Positions 1 to 8,619 of a stretch of 64,000 nt of DNA are shown here, in pieces. Made by a program: the position numbers and the translations under genes. How positions within the stretch are numbered: the first letter of the stretch is position 1; each line of letters starts with the position of its first letter. This stretch comes from Pseudomonadota bacterium (lineage in GTDB: Bacteria > Pseudomonadota > Gammaproteobacteria > Enterobacterales > Enterobacteriaceae), in the NCBI GenBank assembly GCA_018261615.1, contig JAGTSE010000031.1, forward strand, positions 1 to 64,000, read 5' to 3'. Under the pieces are notes generated by a model that was not told where the DNA came from, did not search any database, and saw nothing but the letters and a program-made list of their open reading frames with translations.

Positions 1-105
1 GTCTCTCACCGGAGGCCAACCTTCGGTTGGGCAAATTCGTTCCCGACGAATTTGTCACTGCGTCGCCGCCTTCCTGCAACTCGAATTATTTAGGGTATAA
101 GTGAT
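1..105. repeat. Structured intergenic DNA, ERIC/IRU-like end
   Basis: Two perfect stem-loops lie side by side: CCAACC/GGTTGG at 16-30, and CAAATTCGT/ACGAATTTG at 32-54 with a 5-nt loop. The right end, about 76-102, carries TGCAACTCGAATTATTTAG followed by GGTATA. This resembles the terminal part of the enterobacterial intergenic repeat ERIC (GCAACTTGAAGTATGACGGG then TATA), as I remember it. The left end is cut by the window boundary, so the full element is not visible. In E. coli this position lies between rrnH/aspU and dkgB. Confidence 0.4.
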
Positions 106-120
106 GAAAGAGGAATTTTT

Positions 121-628
121 ATGTCTATCCCTGCACTTGGCCCGGGTATCTTCCGTTTAACGGATGAAGCGGTGATTGCTTCGGTAAAAAATGCCCTTGA
201 ACTGGGTTATCGCGTGATTGATACCGCACAGATGTATGGTAATGAAGAAGCCATTGGTAAAACGCTTGCTGAAAGTGGTGTGGCATGTGAAGAGTTGTTT
301 ATCACCACCAAGATCTGGACGGACAATCTGGGTGAAGCAAAGCTGATCCCGAGCCTGAAAGAGAGCCTGAGAAAACTGGGCACCGATTATGTTGATCTGA
401 CGCTGATCCACTGGCCGTCTCCTGGTGCAGAAGTACCGGTTGCAGTCTCTATGCAAGAGTTGATGAAGGCAAAAGCGCAGGGTCTGACCCATCAGATTGG
501 CGTATCTAACCAGCAACCTACACTCACAAACAGCTAAACTGGATGCAGCAGACAAAGCGGCAATTGCCGGGCTGGATTGCAATGACCGCCTGGTTAGCCC
601 GGAAGGGCTTGCGCCGAAATGGGATTAA
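121..628 (+). pseudogene. dkgB: dkgB remnant (aldo/keto reductase), internal deletion
   Basis: DkgB is an NADPH-dependent aldo/keto reductase (2,5-diketo-D-gluconate reductase B) of about 267 residues. The N-terminal part ([33 protein letters not shown]) reads from 121 to about 507 and includes the family Asp/Tyr motif DTAQMYGNE. Homology then jumps, with loss of frame, to the protein's C-terminus ([20 protein letters not shown], ending PKWD) at about 530-628. The first frame stops at 537 after 138 residues. Roughly 100 or more central codons are missing, including part of the barrel and the cofactor-binding region, so the gene cannot make a working enzyme. It keeps its normal place next to yafC. 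Confidence 0.85.
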
Positions 629-635
629 GCGATGG

Positions 636-663
636 AATAACGGGAGCCTGCGCTCCCGTTATT
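636..663. terminator. Bidirectional terminator between dkgB and yafC
   Basis: A perfect inverted repeat, AATAACGGGAGC / GCTCCCGTTATT, has a 4-nt loop (CTGC). It lies between the convergent dkgB remnant and yafC and overlaps the yafC stop codon. The A/T-rich arm ends suit termination in either direction. Confidence 0.75.
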
Positions 664-1561
664 ATTTCTCAACTGTCTGCGGTAAATGCTCGCTGACAAA
701 ATCGATAAAAGCGCGGATGCGGGTGCTCACTGCCCGGTCGCTGTAATAGACGGCACTGAACGGCATTTCCACCGGCAGACGCTTATCTGCCAGCAAATCA
801 ACCAGTTCCCCACTCGCCAGTTCTTTGTCGATCATATAGTCCGACAGGCTGGCAATGCCATTTCCGCTCAGGCACAAATGTTTCAGTGTTTCACCGCTGT
901 TCGAAGCAATATCCGGTGTCACTTCATACAGTTGACCATCGGCAGCAGCAATGGGCCAGACGTTAAGCGAAACCGGTTCGGTAAAACCAAGGCAGATGTG
1001 ATTGCTTAACTCTTCCACCGTTTCCGGTTTTCCGTGGCGGGCAATATATTCTGGCGAAGCGATAATTTTGCGATAGCTTTTAAACAGCGGACGGGCGCGC
1101 AGGCTGGAATCGGTCAATTTACCTACGCGGATCGCGACATCCACTTTACGTTCGATCAGGTTGATAAAAGTTTCACTGGATACCAGCGACAGTTTGATTT
1201 CCGGATAGCGTTCGCGAAACGGTTTTATCAACGGCATCAAAAAATGCAGCACCACGGGGGTGGCTGCGTCGATGCTTAACGTACCGCTGGGCGTGGATCT
1301 GGTCTCCATGATCTCGGTTTCTGCTGCTGTCATCTCCTGCAAGACGCTTTGTACGCGTCGAAAATAGCGCTCGCCTTCTTCAGTCAGGCTGAGCTGGCGC
1401 GTGGTGCGATTAAGCAAATTAACCCCAAGCTTATTTTCCAGCTTCTTGACAGCGCGGCTGATGGCCGAATTGGCTTGTCCCAGGCGTTCCGCTGCCCGGC
1501 TGAAGCTACCGCTTTCAACAACGGCAACAAAAATCGCGAGTTCTTCTGAAGTGGTTTTCAT
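662..1561 (-). CDS. yafC: LysR-family transcriptional regulator YafC
   Basis: This 299-residue protein has the LysR layout. The N-terminal winged helix-turn-helix spans about residues 5-62 ([39 protein letters not shown]). A periplasmic-binding-protein-like effector domain spans about 90-290. E. coli YafC is of similar length (304) and sits in the same place between dkgB and yafD. Regulon and effector are unknown to me. The gene starts at an ATG and is divergent from yafD, with about 230 bp between them that must hold both promoters. Confidence 0.88.
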   Translation of the reverse strand: MKTTSEELAIFVAVVESGSFSRAAERLGQANSAISRAVKKLENKLGVNLLNRTTRQLSLTEEGERYFRRVQSVLQEMTAAETEIMETRSTPSGTLSIDAATPVVLHFLMPLIKPFRERYPEIKLSLVSSETFINLIERKVDVAIRVGKLTDSSLRARPLFKSYRKIIASPEYIARHGKPETVEELSNHICLGFTEPVSLNVWPIAAADGQLYEVTPDIASNSGETLKHLCLSGNGIASLSDYMIDKELASGELVDLLADKRLPVEMPFSAVYYSDRAVSTRIRAFIDFVSEHLPQTVEK

Positions 1562-1789
1562 TATTGCCTCTGTAGCAACATTTCAACGATATTTTTCATT
1601 CATAAGGTATTTAACCATCTTGCCAGAGAGGAGGCTACGACGGGTATTCTTTAGTGATGTCGCTAAGTACTTACTCGCCAGAGCAGGGTGTTTTTCTGGT
1701 GATTGCACGTTGAAACTCGGTGTTAAAATCCCTATAACTGAATGACCACCCAAAGTAGGGGCGGACATCAAAGAGGTTTGAAGCCGAAA

Positions 1790-2590
1790 GTGCCAAAAAA
1801 TACCTATGCCATGCGATATGTTGCTGGACAACCCGCGGAGCGAATTTTACCTCCGGGATCTTTCGCGAGTATTGGCAAGGCGCTACCCGCAGGCGTTCCG
1901 CTAAGCAGCGACGAAAAAATCCGTGTTCTGGTGTGGAATATTTTCAAGCAGCAACGCGCGGAGTGGCTGTCGGTACTGCAAAGTTTTGGTAAGGATGCGC
2001 ATCTGGTTTTACTGCAGGAAGCGCAAACCACGCCGGAACTGGTCCGGTTTGCGACCACCAATTACCTTGCCGCTGATCAGGTTCCCGCCTTTGTTTTACC
2101 GCAACACCCTTCGGGAGTAATGACACTTTCCTCGGCACATCCGGTTTATTGCTGTCCGCTACGCGAACGTGAGCCGATCTTACGGCTGGCGAAATCAGCA
2201 TTAGTAACGGTTTACCCGTTGCCTGATTTACGCAATCTGATGGTCGTGAATGTGCATGCGGTGAATTTCAGCCTTGGCGTGGACGTTTACAGCAAGCAAT
2301 TACTGCCAATTGGCGATCAGATACTGCGCCATAACGGGCCGGTGATTATGGCTGGCGATTTTAACGCCTGGAGCCGTCCGCGCATAAATGCCCTGTACCG
2401 CTTCAGCCGGGATATGTCTCTGCGGCAGGTGCGCTTTACCGACGATAATCGCCGGCGTGCCTTTGGTCGACCGCTCGATTTTATCTTTTACCGCGGGTTA
2501 AACGTGGAGGAAGCTTCAGTTCTGGTGACCCGCGCGTCGGATCATAACCCACTGCTGGTGGAGTTTAGCCCAGGCAAAGCCGGGAAGTAA
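1790..2590 (+). CDS. yafD: Endonuclease/exonuclease/phosphatase-family protein YafD
   Basis: The protein belongs to the DNase I-like EEP superfamily. Family motifs visible are the VWNI strand near the start, [10 protein letters not shown] (metal-binding Glu), AGDFNAWSR (catalytic Asp/Asn) and the C-terminal [10 protein letters not shown] (catalytic Asp/His). I chose the GTG at 1790 because it gives 266 residues, starting (M)[16 protein letters not shown], the same length and N-terminus as E. coli YafD. An upstream in-frame ATG at 1742 would add 16 unconserved residues. The substrate is not established. In E. coli yafE follows, but here it is missing and a terminator follows directly. Confidence 0.88.
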   Translation: MPKNTYAMRYVAGQPAERILPPGSFASIGKALPAGVPLSSDEKIRVLVWNIFKQQRAEWLSVLQSFGKDAHLVLLQEAQTTPELVRFATTNYLAADQVPAFVLPQHPSGVMTLSSAHPVYCCPLREREPILRLAKSALVTVYPLPDLRNLMVVNVHAVNFSLGVDVYSKQLLPIGDQILRHNGPVIMAGDFNAWSRPRINALYRFSRDMSLRQVRFTDDNRRRAFGRPLDFIFYRGLNVEEASVLVTRASDHNPLLVEFSPGKAGK

Positions 2591-2604
2591 CACGGCGGAA
2601 AGAC

Positions 2605-2636
2605 AAAAAAAGCACCGTGAGGAACGGTGCTTTTTT
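2605..2636. terminator. Intrinsic terminator between yafD and mltD
   Basis: The hairpin is AGCACCGT / ACGGTGC(T) with a GAGGA loop. It is flanked by six A on the left and six T on the right, so it can end transcription of the convergent yafD (+) and mltD (-). Confidence 0.85.
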
Positions 2637-2647
2637 ATGAGATTAAA

Positions 2648-4018
2648 TCAGGAATCCGGCGTGGCGCTGTTTTTCACAAAGAGCGTCAGTTGATCGCCAG
2701 GCTGCAAATTATCCGTATCGTTGTTCCAGCGCATCACATCCTGGATGTTAACTCCGTGACGTTTTGCGATACTCGACAGCGAATCACCTTTGCGCACGCG
2801 ATAGGTAATGCTATCGCTGTTGCGGGCAAGTCGCTGCGCACTGCTGCCTGCGCCGACAGTCAGGTTCTGACCGATTTTCAGGTTTGCGCCGCGAAGGTTA
2901 TTCCACTGCTGGAGATCCTTCGTGGTCACGCCGAGGCGTGAGGCAATCGCTGAAAGCGTGTCGCCTGAACGAACTTTGTAGCTGCGACTGGTCAGCGTGG
3001 TGTTATCCGCTACCAGGGTTGGCTGTACAGCGGCGATTTCGCCGGAGGCCAGAGATTCACGCAGTTGATCGACGTGTTTCTTCGGTACCATCACGTACTG
3101 CGGCCCAGCGGAACCGAGCGTGGAACTTTTAACGCCAGCGTTAAAGGTTTTCAGCTTGTTCACAGAGATGCCCGCCATTTCCGCCAGCTGAGCAACTTCA
3201 ACCGGGCTGCTCAATCTGACTCGCGCCAGGGCGCGACTTTCGTCCGGCGTTGGCAAATTAACGCCATAACGCTTGCTGTTCTTGAGGATATCACTCAATG
3301 CCAGCATTTTCGGCACGTAAATTTTGGTTTCCTGCGGCAGTGAGAGCGACCAAAAATCAGTGGATTTACCCCGCGCTTTGTTCGCTTTTATCGCCTTCAG
3401 TACACGCCCTTCACCGCTGTTGTAGGCGGCTACGGTCAGTAACCAGTCGCCGTCGAACATACGATTCAGACGCTGCATCATGTCGAGTGCGGCTGTTGTA
3501 GACGCCACAATGTCACGACGCGCATCGTAATTACGTGTCTGTTTTAAACCATAATTTCGCCCAGTGCTCGGAATGATCTGCCAAATGCCTGCGGCATTGG
3601 CACCAGACGTCGCGTGTGGGTTAAAAGCGCTCTCCACTATGGGTAGTAGTACCAGTTCCATGGGCATGTTACGTTTTTTAACTTGCCCTGCTATCCAGTA
3701 CATATACGGCTCTGCCCGTAAAGTTACATCGTGGAGATAGCTCTTATTACTTAAATACTTCAGTTTCTGTTCGCGAATCCGGGCATTTTCCGGTATTCCC
3801 ATCTTTAGCTCGTCGCTAATGGCGGTCCACAAGTCACTGTTATCCTGGGCGGCGAATGTTCCATCGTCCATCCACCGCGCCTGACTAGTAAACTTCCATG
3901 CTTCCCCTTGACCAGCTGCAGAAAGGCTCTGTGCGTGCTGTTGGACCGTGCCGTCGTGCTTAGACGCCTGGCACCCCACGAGCAGGACAGAGGCGAATAA
4001 TATCGCTTTTGCCTTCAT
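2648..4018 (-). CDS. mltD: Membrane-bound lytic murein transglycosylase D
   Basis: MltD cleaves the glycan strands of peptidoglycan, forming 1,6-anhydro-MurNAc ends, while anchored in the outer membrane. The 456-residue protein starts with a lipoprotein signal (MKAKAILFASVLLVGC, lipid-modified Cys16). The SLT domain spans about residues 110-240, with the catalytic Glu in PIVESAFNPHATSGANAAG. Two LysM peptidoglycan-binding repeats sit at about 344-390 (YKVRSGDTLSAIASRLGV) and 405-450 (YRVRKGDSLSSIAKRHGV). E. coli MltD has 452 residues. It lies 74 bp downstream of gloB on the same strand, so the two may share a transcript. Confidence 0.95.
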   Translation of the reverse strand: MKAKAILFASVLLVGCQASKHDGTVQQHAQSLSAAGQGEAWKFTSQARWMDDGTFAAQDNSDLWTAISDELKMGIPENARIREQKLKYLSNKSYLHDVTLRAEPYMYWIAGQVKKRNMPMELVLLPIVESAFNPHATSGANAAGIWQIIPSTGRNYGLKQTRNYDARRDIVASTTAALDMMQRLNRMFDGDWLLTVAAYNSGEGRVLKAIKANKARGKSTDFWSLSLPQETKIYVPKMLALSDILKNSKRYGVNLPTPDESRALARVRLSSPVEVAQLAEMAGISVNKLKTFNAGVKSSTLGSAGPQYVMVPKKHVDQLRESLASGEIAAVQPTLVADNTTLTSRSYKVRSGDTLSAIASRLGVTTKDLQQWNNLRGANLKIGQNLTVGAGSSAQRLARNSDSITYRVRKGDSLSSIAKRHGVNIQDVMRWNNDTDNLQPGDQLTLFVKNSATPDS

Positions 4019-4092
4019 GTGTGTGTCAATAGTAGTTGCTTAAAAGACGAGCGATAATAACGGGGCAGCTCAGAAAAGGCAACCCGGAAATA

Positions 4093-4848
4093 TCAGAACT
4101 TATCTTTCTTTGCCCGTAACCATGCGAAACGCTCTTCAGGGTGTAGCAAATTTGTTTCTTTATTTATTACATCAATTAAATCAATATCTTCGGTTCGTAA
4201 AAATAAATTAATTCGACGCTCGTTTTTCAGAATTACGGGGAGTGTTTTTTGATTTTTTGCACGTAACTCCTTCACTTCTCGATAGTATTCGTTAAGTGCA
4301 GCATCCTCCGGCAGAATACTGATTGCAAACTTCATATTCCCTAACGTGTATTCATGTGCGCAACAAATGACCGTCTCATCCGGTAGAGCATTTATTTTAC
4401 AAAACGATTGATACATCTGGGTTGCCGTACCTTCGAAAAGTCTGCCACATCCGCCGGAAAATAGCGTGTCACCGCAAAATAGATAAGGAAAGCTGAAGAA
4501 ACAGATATGTCCTAAAGTGTGACCGGGCGTGGCGAATACAGAAAATTTATGTCCCAAAACAGAGATGACCTGGCCATCAGCGACAATGTGCGTAGCACCT
4601 TTATCTTGCGTCTCCGCGGGGCCATACACTACGACGTTGGGATACCGCTGGCGCAATTTTTCCACACCGCCAACATGGTCATTATGATGATGTGTTAAGA
4701 AGATGGCTTCCGGCTGCCACTGTTTCTCTTCAAGGGTTTGCAGCACCGGAGCGGCTTCGCCCGGATCGACAATCAGGCAACGTCCGTTATCATTGTTCAG
4801 TATCCAGATGTAGTTATCCTGGAAGGCGGGAATACTGTTAAGATTCAT
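4093..4848 (-). CDS. gloB: Hydroxyacylglutathione hydrolase (glyoxalase II)
   Basis: GloB hydrolyses S-lactoylglutathione to D-lactate and glutathione, the second step of methylglyoxal detoxification in the cytoplasm. The 251-residue sequence is a metallo-beta-lactamase fold with the binuclear zinc motif THHHNDH (His53, His55, Asp57, His58). Further ligands lie in TPGHTLGH and in the Asp of CGDTLF. Length equals that of E. coli GloB. It diverges from yafS with only about 33 bp between the starts. Confidence 0.96.
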   Translation of the reverse strand: MNLNSIPAFQDNYIWILNNDNGRCLIVDPGEAAPVLQTLEEKQWQPEAIFLTHHHNDHVGGVEKLRQRYPNVVVYGPAETQDKGATHIVADGQVISVLGHKFSVFATPGHTLGHICFFSFPYLFCGDTLFSGGCGRLFEGTATQMYQSFCKINALPDETVICCAHEYTLGNMKFAISILPEDAALNEYYREVKELRAKNQKTLPVILKNERRINLFLRTEDIDLIDVINKETNLLHPEERFAWLRAKKDKF

Positions 4849-4881
4849 TAAATACCTCTCAAAGCGTAGCGGAAGGTGGTG

Positions 4882-5589
4882 ATGAAACCGGCAAGGACTC
4901 CTCAGACATTTGTGGCACCAGTAAGCTGGAATGATTTACCCAAAGGCGCATATTATCGTGAGGCGCTGGAAGGAGAACTCAAACCGTGGTTTGCAAAAAT
5001 GTATGGTTTTCATTTGCTTAAAGTCGGTAATCTCAGTGCAGAAATCAATGCCGAAAGTTGCGCTGTTTCCCATCAGGTGAATGTTTCCCTGGCTGGCAAG
5101 CCAATGCAGGTTCGTGCCGATCCGCTGTATTTGCCCTTTGCGGAAAAATCCGTTGATGCCTGCTTGCTGGCGCACACGCTTTCCTGGTGTACCGATCCGC
5201 ACCGTTTATTGCAGGAAGTTGATCGTGTACTGATTGACGACGGCTGGTTGGTGATGAGCGGCTTTAATCCGATGAGCCTGCTCGGTCTGGCGAAGGCCGT
5301 ACCGTTTGTCCGTCGCTCGCCAGCCGTCAAAAGCCGTATGTTTACTCTGATGCGCCAGTTCGACTGGTTATCACTGCTCAATTTCGAAGTGCTATATTAT
5401 AGTTGTTTTCATGTGCTGCCATGGACGAAGCAAGGCGGTAAACTACTTAGCTCGCATTTACCTGCGCTGGGGTGCATGCAGTTGATCGTCGCTCGTAAAC
5501 GTACCTTTCCGTTGACGCTCAACCCGATGAAGCAGAGCCGTAACAAAACCCAAGTGCGCCAGGCCGTTGGCGCAACGCGCCAGTCTTAA
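4882..5589 (+). CDS. yafS: Predicted SAM-dependent methyltransferase YafS
   Basis: This class I methyltransferase-like protein has 235 residues. [20 protein letters not shown] and [20 protein letters not shown] match the post-SAM-binding strands of the methyltransferase-11 fold. The glycine-rich motif I is weak, as in the E. coli protein, so activity is not assured. I chose the ATG at 4882 ([10 protein letters not shown]) because GGAAGG lies about 6 nt upstream and the N-terminus matches E. coli YafS; two in-frame GTG codons just upstream are less likely. Substrate unknown. Its end overlaps the convergent rnhA stop by a few bases. Confidence 0.88.
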   Translation: MKPARTPQTFVAPVSWNDLPKGAYYREALEGELKPWFAKMYGFHLLKVGNLSAEINAESCAVSHQVNVSLAGKPMQVRADPLYLPFAEKSVDACLLAHTLSWCTDPHRLLQEVDRVLIDDGWLVMSGFNPMSLLGLAKAVPFVRRSPAVKSRMFTLMRQFDWLSLLNFEVLYYSCFHVLPWTKQGGKLLSSHLPALGCMQLIVARKRTFPLTLNPMKQSRNKTQVRQAVGATRQS

Positions 5590-6053
5590 GCCTCTGGCTG
5601 ATAACCAACATCTTCCAGTGTTGGGTTCATCGCCGCCGCTCGCGCCAGCTCATCACAGCGTTCGTTTTCCGGGTGCCCTGCATGGCCTTTGACCCATTCC
5701 CATTTGATTTGATGCTGGCTGAGCGCTGCATCCAGTCGCTGCCAGAGATCAACATTCTTCACAGGCTTTTTCTCTGCGGTTTTCCAGCCGCGCTTTTTCC
5801 AGTTGTGGATCCACTGGGTGATCCCCTGGCGCACGTACTGGCTGTCGGTGCTGAGCACAATTTCGCAATGCTCTTTTAATGCTTCCAGCGCCACGATAGC
5901 GGCCATCAATTCCATGCGGTTGTTGGTCGTAAGACGGTAGCCTGCGCTGAAGATTCTTTCATGCTGGCGATAGCGTAAAATAGCGCCGTAACCACCAGGA
6001 CCTGGGTTACCGAGACAAGATCCGTCGGTGAAAATTTCTACCTGTTTAAGCAT
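5586..6053 (-). CDS. rnhA: Ribonuclease HI
   Basis: RNase HI degrades the RNA strand of RNA:DNA hybrids, removing primers and R-loops. The 155-residue protein carries the full catalytic set in the expected places: Asp10 ([14 protein letters not shown]), Glu48 (NRMELMAAI), Asp70 (STDSQYV) and the later His/Asp pair ([16 protein letters not shown]). The basic protrusion ([18 protein letters not shown]) typical of the E. coli enzyme is present. It is divergent from dnaQ with about 50 bp between the starts, the classic overlapping-promoter arrangement. Confidence 0.97.
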   Translation of the reverse strand: MLKQVEIFTDGSCLGNPGPGGYGAILRYRQHERIFSAGYRLTTNNRMELMAAIVALEALKEHCEIVLSTDSQYVRQGITQWIHNWKKRGWKTAEKKPVKNVDLWQRLDAALSQHQIKWEWVKGHAGHPENERCDELARAAAMNPTLEDVGYQPEA

Positions 6054-6105
6054 CTCTGGTAGACTTCCTTAGTTGAAAACGACAAGTCTGACATAAATGG
6101 CCGCT

Positions 6106-6837
6106 ATGAGCACTGCAATTACACGACAGATCGTCCTCGATACCGAAACTACCGGTATGAACCAGATCGGCGCCCACTATGAAGGGCACAAAATTATTGA
6201 AATCGGCGCGGTGGAGGTCGTCAACCGGCGACTTACCGGCAATAACTATCATATCTACCTGAAGCCCGATCGGCTGGTCGATCCTGAAGCGTTTGGTGTT
6301 CACGGTATTGCCGATGAATTCCTGCTGGATAAACCCACGTTCGCCGATATCACCGATGAATTTATCGATTATATTCGCGGCGCAGAGCTGGTGATCCATA
6401 ACGCATCGTTTGATATCGGCTTTATGGATTATGAGTTCGGCAAGCTGAATCGCGGGATCCCTAAGACCGATACGTTCTGTAAGGTCACCGATAGTCTGGC
6501 GCTGGCGCGTAAAATGTTTCCGGGCAAGCGCAACAGCCTCGACGCGCTCTGTTCTCGTTATGAAATCGACAACAGTAAACGTACGCTGCACGGGGCGTTA
6601 CTTGATGCCCAGATCCTCGCTGATGTGTATCTGATGATGACCGGCGGCCAGACATCGATGAAATTTTCGATGGAAGGCGAGGGGCAGGCTCAGGCAGGAG
6701 AAGTGGGGATCCAACGAGTTGTCCGCGCTGCCAGTAAGCTGCGCGTTGTTTTAGCCAGTGATGAAGAGCTGGCAGCCCATGAATCACGCCTGGATTTGGT
6801 GCAGAAAAAGGGCGGAAGCTGCTTGTGGCGCGGCTAA
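6106..6837 (+). CDS. dnaQ: DNA polymerase III epsilon subunit (3'-5' proofreading exonuclease)
   Basis: Epsilon proofreads for the replicative polymerase, binding alpha (DnaE) through its C-terminus and theta (HolE) through the exonuclease domain. The DEDDh residues are visible: Asp12 and Glu14 in VLDTETTG, Asp103 in HNASFDIGF, and the HxxxxD pair in LHGALLDAQILA. A Q/A/G-rich linker (MEGEGQAQAGEVG) precedes the alpha-binding tail. I chose the second ATG (6106) because it gives 243 residues starting MSTAITRQIVLDTE, as in E. coli. An ATG at 6097 would add three residues. Confidence 0.96.
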   Translation: MSTAITRQIVLDTETTGMNQIGAHYEGHKIIEIGAVEVVNRRLTGNNYHIYLKPDRLVDPEAFGVHGIADEFLLDKPTFADITDEFIDYIRGAELVIHNASFDIGFMDYEFGKLNRGIPKTDTFCKVTDSLALARKMFPGKRNSLDALCSRYEIDNSKRTLHGALLDAQILADVYLMMTGGQTSMKFSMEGEGQAQAGEVGIQRVVRAASKLRVVLASDEELAAHESRLDLVQKKGGSCLWRG

Positions 6838-6912
6838 ATTAGGCACTTATACGTGAATATTTGCTGCATGGGTGATTTTTGCAGCAAATGATTAAAAACA
6901 GAAGAAAAAGCG

Positions 6913-6941
6913 TTGACGGCACCTGGCGCAATACGTAATAT
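6913..6941 (+). promoter_or_regulatory. Sigma-70 promoter of aspV with GC-rich discriminator
   Basis: A -35 box TTGACG (6913-6918) and a -10 box TAATAT (6936-6941) are separated by 17 bp. They are followed by GCGCC, the kind of GC-rich discriminator found at stringently controlled tRNA and rRNA promoters. The mature tRNA starts about 30 nt downstream. Confidence 0.75.
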
Positions 6942-6970
6942 GCGCCTCGTTCCCCTGACGGGAACACAGC

Positions 6971-7047
6971 GGAGCGGTAGTTCAGTCGGTTAGAATACCT
7001 GCCTGTCACGCAGGGGGTCGCGGGTTCGAGTCCCGTCCGTTCCGCCA
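6971..7047 (+). tRNA. aspV: tRNA-Asp (anticodon GTC)
   Basis: The 77-nt sequence folds as a standard cloverleaf. The acceptor stem is GGAGCGG/CCGTTCC, the anticodon loop is CTGTCAC with GTC at 7005-7007, the T-loop is GGTTCGAGTCC and CCA is encoded at the 3' end. Its position after dnaQ identifies it as aspV. In E. coli and relatives the 3' end of this gene is a known site for genomic islands, and accessory DNA also begins right after it here. Confidence 0.98.
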
Positions 7048-7325
7048 ATATTCAGGCCTATGTTATTGATTAACATAGGCCTTTTTGTTTTTTCCGGTAT
7101 ACCATTCAGTGTGCCATTACCGTGTGGCTTGTGCTGGTGGGGCTGAGAAGACATTGGACGGGGTATTCCTCTTGCAGCCAGTTCCTCCGGGTAGTGTCTG
7201 GCGATGATGTCATTCAGCTTATCAATCAGTTTAGCAAGTTCAATACCGTCGATAGCCACGCTAATTCGGTCCATATTGAGAGCCCGGACATTGGCGGTAT
7301 CTGCTTCGGTCAGGAATAAATTCAT
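6990..7325 (-). CDS. Hypothetical small ORF running antisense into aspV (possible island remnant)
   Basis: The frame opens at an ATG with AGGGG about 9 nt upstream. It encodes a plausible helical segment (ADTANVRALNMDRISVAIDG, ELAKLIDKLNDIIARHYPEE) for about 55 residues, then a Pro/His/Gln-rich stretch. It finally reads through the terminator and the antisense of the tRNA (GTDGTRTRDPLRDRQ), which is clearly not protein-coding. The natural 3' end therefore seems lost or lies at the tRNA junction, as expected for a gene cut at an island attachment site. I do not recognise the family. The rest of the stretch up to 7368 shows nothing else. Confidence 0.3.
   Translation of the reverse strand: MNLFLTEADTANVRALNMDRISVAIDGIELAKLIDKLNDIIARHYPEELAARGIPRPMSSQPHQHKPHGNGTLNGIPEKTKRPMLINNIGLNIGGTDGTRTRDPLRDRQVF
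7055..7086 (+). terminator. Terminator after aspV
   Basis: A perfect 11-bp stem, GGCCTATGTTA / TAACATAGGCC (7055-7065 and 7071-7081), has loop TTGAT and is followed by five T. Confidence 0.85.
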
Positions 7326-7368
7326 GAATGTCGCCCCTGAGCCGTGTTCCCCGCTATGAGATGAGTGA

Positions 7369-7605
7369 TCCTTTTATATCCAGTGCGTTGTATCAGTCCT
7401 GTTCTTCGGCCCGCGCTACAGCGGCTATAACGTGTTCAAACTGAATGATAAGTTTCAGTATGCGCTGGTCAGAGGCCCGAACCTCGACTACCTGTGGATC
7501 TTGTCGTGCACGCCAGATATTCCGGACGCGGTGAAGCAGGATTACCTGAACACCGCGCGCAGTCCGGGCTTTCGGGGTGATCCACTGGTGTGGGTAAAGC
7601 ACTAA
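7369..7605 (+). pseudogene. 3' fragment of a lipocalin gene (Blc-like)
   Basis: Reading the frame 7381-7605 gives about 75 residues without a start codon: LFFGPRYSGYNVFKLNDKF, then YALVRGPNLDYLWILSCTPD, ending LVWVKH and a stop. This matches the C-terminal third of the bacterial outer-membrane lipocalin Blc (E. coli FFGPFYGGYNVIALDREY, HALVCGPDRDYLWILSRTP). A stop codon (7366-7368) lies just upstream in frame, and the lipoprotein signal and first strands (about 100 residues) are absent. In E. coli blc lies far away next to sugE, so this is rearrangement debris. It ends 3 bp before the adhesin stop codon on the other strand. Confidence 0.7.
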
Positions 7606-7608
7606 CCC

Positions 7609-8619
7609 CTACTGATATGAAAACGTAATGCTCGCCAGCGCGTTAGCCGAGCCGGGAACCAGTTCTCCGGTTCGGATGTACCGCGCCTGGAACGGCAGTG
7701 ATAGGGTTTGTGCCGCGGTGGTGCTCTGGATAAAGAACTGATTGGTCGTGCCCGCTGCCGAGCTGTCAGGCCCCATCATCAGCGGGCCGGTGCCGTTGTA
7801 AAAAAACTGTACCCCAACGCCGGAAGCGGTGGAATCGCCGGTCAGCGTCACCACCGACGACGTGTTCGATGGCGTGGTCTGATCGGACATCACCGCGTTA
7901 ACCGCTACGTTCGCGTCGCAGGTCAGGCTGACGTTAAACGAACCTGATGGTGATGTGCTGCCAACGGTGGACAACGTGCGGATATCCATCGTGCCCAGAT
8001 CGACATTCGCGCTTTTGGTACCCACAATGCAGCCGCTCGCCGTGACCGTGATGGTGGTCGGGCTGATAATCACCTGTGCCGTTTTGACCTCGTTGTTGTA
8101 GGCGGTCAACACAGCGGCGTTAATGGTCGGAATTTGATAGACGCCGGATTTCAGGGCCGTGCCGGTCTTAATAAACGTCACTTTTGCCATCCAGCCTAAC
8201 TGGTATGTAGTAGTTGTTGTACCCGGCGCTGGATACGTTTGCGTCATCCCCGTTTGCAGGGGGATATACTGGGTGCTGTTGGTATCTTTCAGCCCAATAA
8301 TATACCCCACGCCGGGCACGCCGGTTTCAAAAATGGTGTAGTTGATGCCGTCGACGGTAACCGTCATCCCGCTGGAGACCGCGCTGCTGCTTGGCTGCAT
8401 CGTGCTTTTGTTACAGGTAAAAATGACCCCGCACCAGAACACCTCCAGCACATTGGCTGTGGCGCTCCAGGTCGAGCCGATAATATTGCCCGGCACCACC
8501 GAGTCTGCTGGCCCATTGTACTTCATCGGCTGGGGAGAGAGCGTAATATCCGATTTCCACTCCAGCGCCTGTACGCTGACACAGAATAGCAATCCACTGA
8601 TAAAAAAGAATAAACGCAT
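7609..8619 (-). CDS. FimH-type two-domain fimbrial tip adhesin
   Basis: Tip adhesins of chaperone-usher fimbriae have an N-terminal receptor-binding domain and a C-terminal pilin domain lacking its own last strand. The 336-residue product starts with a signal peptide (MRLFFFISGLLFCVSVQA, then LEWK). The lectin-like part, to about residue 190, has a Cys pair (FWCGVIFTC). The pilin domain starts near SGCIVGTKSANVDLG, with its second Cys in SLTCDANVAVN and the end ALASITFSYQ. The ATG at 8619 overlaps the stop of the upstream minor pilin (TAATG), implying translational coupling. Last gene of the operon. Receptor specificity cannot be read from sequence. Confidence 0.8.
   Translation of the reverse strand: MRLFFFISGLLFCVSVQALEWKSDITLSPQPMKYNGPADSVVPGNIIGSTWSATANVLEVFWCGVIFTCNKSTMQPSSSAVSSGMTVTVDGINYTIFETGVPGVGYIIGLKDTNSTQYIPLQTGMTQTYPAPGTTTTTYQLGWMAKVTFIKTGTALKSGVYQIPTINAAVLTAYNNEVKTAQVIISPTTITVTASGCIVGTKSANVDLGTMDIRTLSTVGSTSPSGSFNVSLTCDANVAVNAVMSDQTTPSNTSSVVTLTGDSTASGVGVQFFYNGTGPLMMGPDSSAAGTTNQFFIQSTTAAQTLSLPFQARYIRTGELVPGSANALASITFSYQ

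Noticed and set aside
1..120. End of an rRNA operon upstream of dkgB
   Set aside because: In E. coli rrnH precedes dkgB, but no 5S rRNA or tRNA sequence is visible in the first 120 bases.
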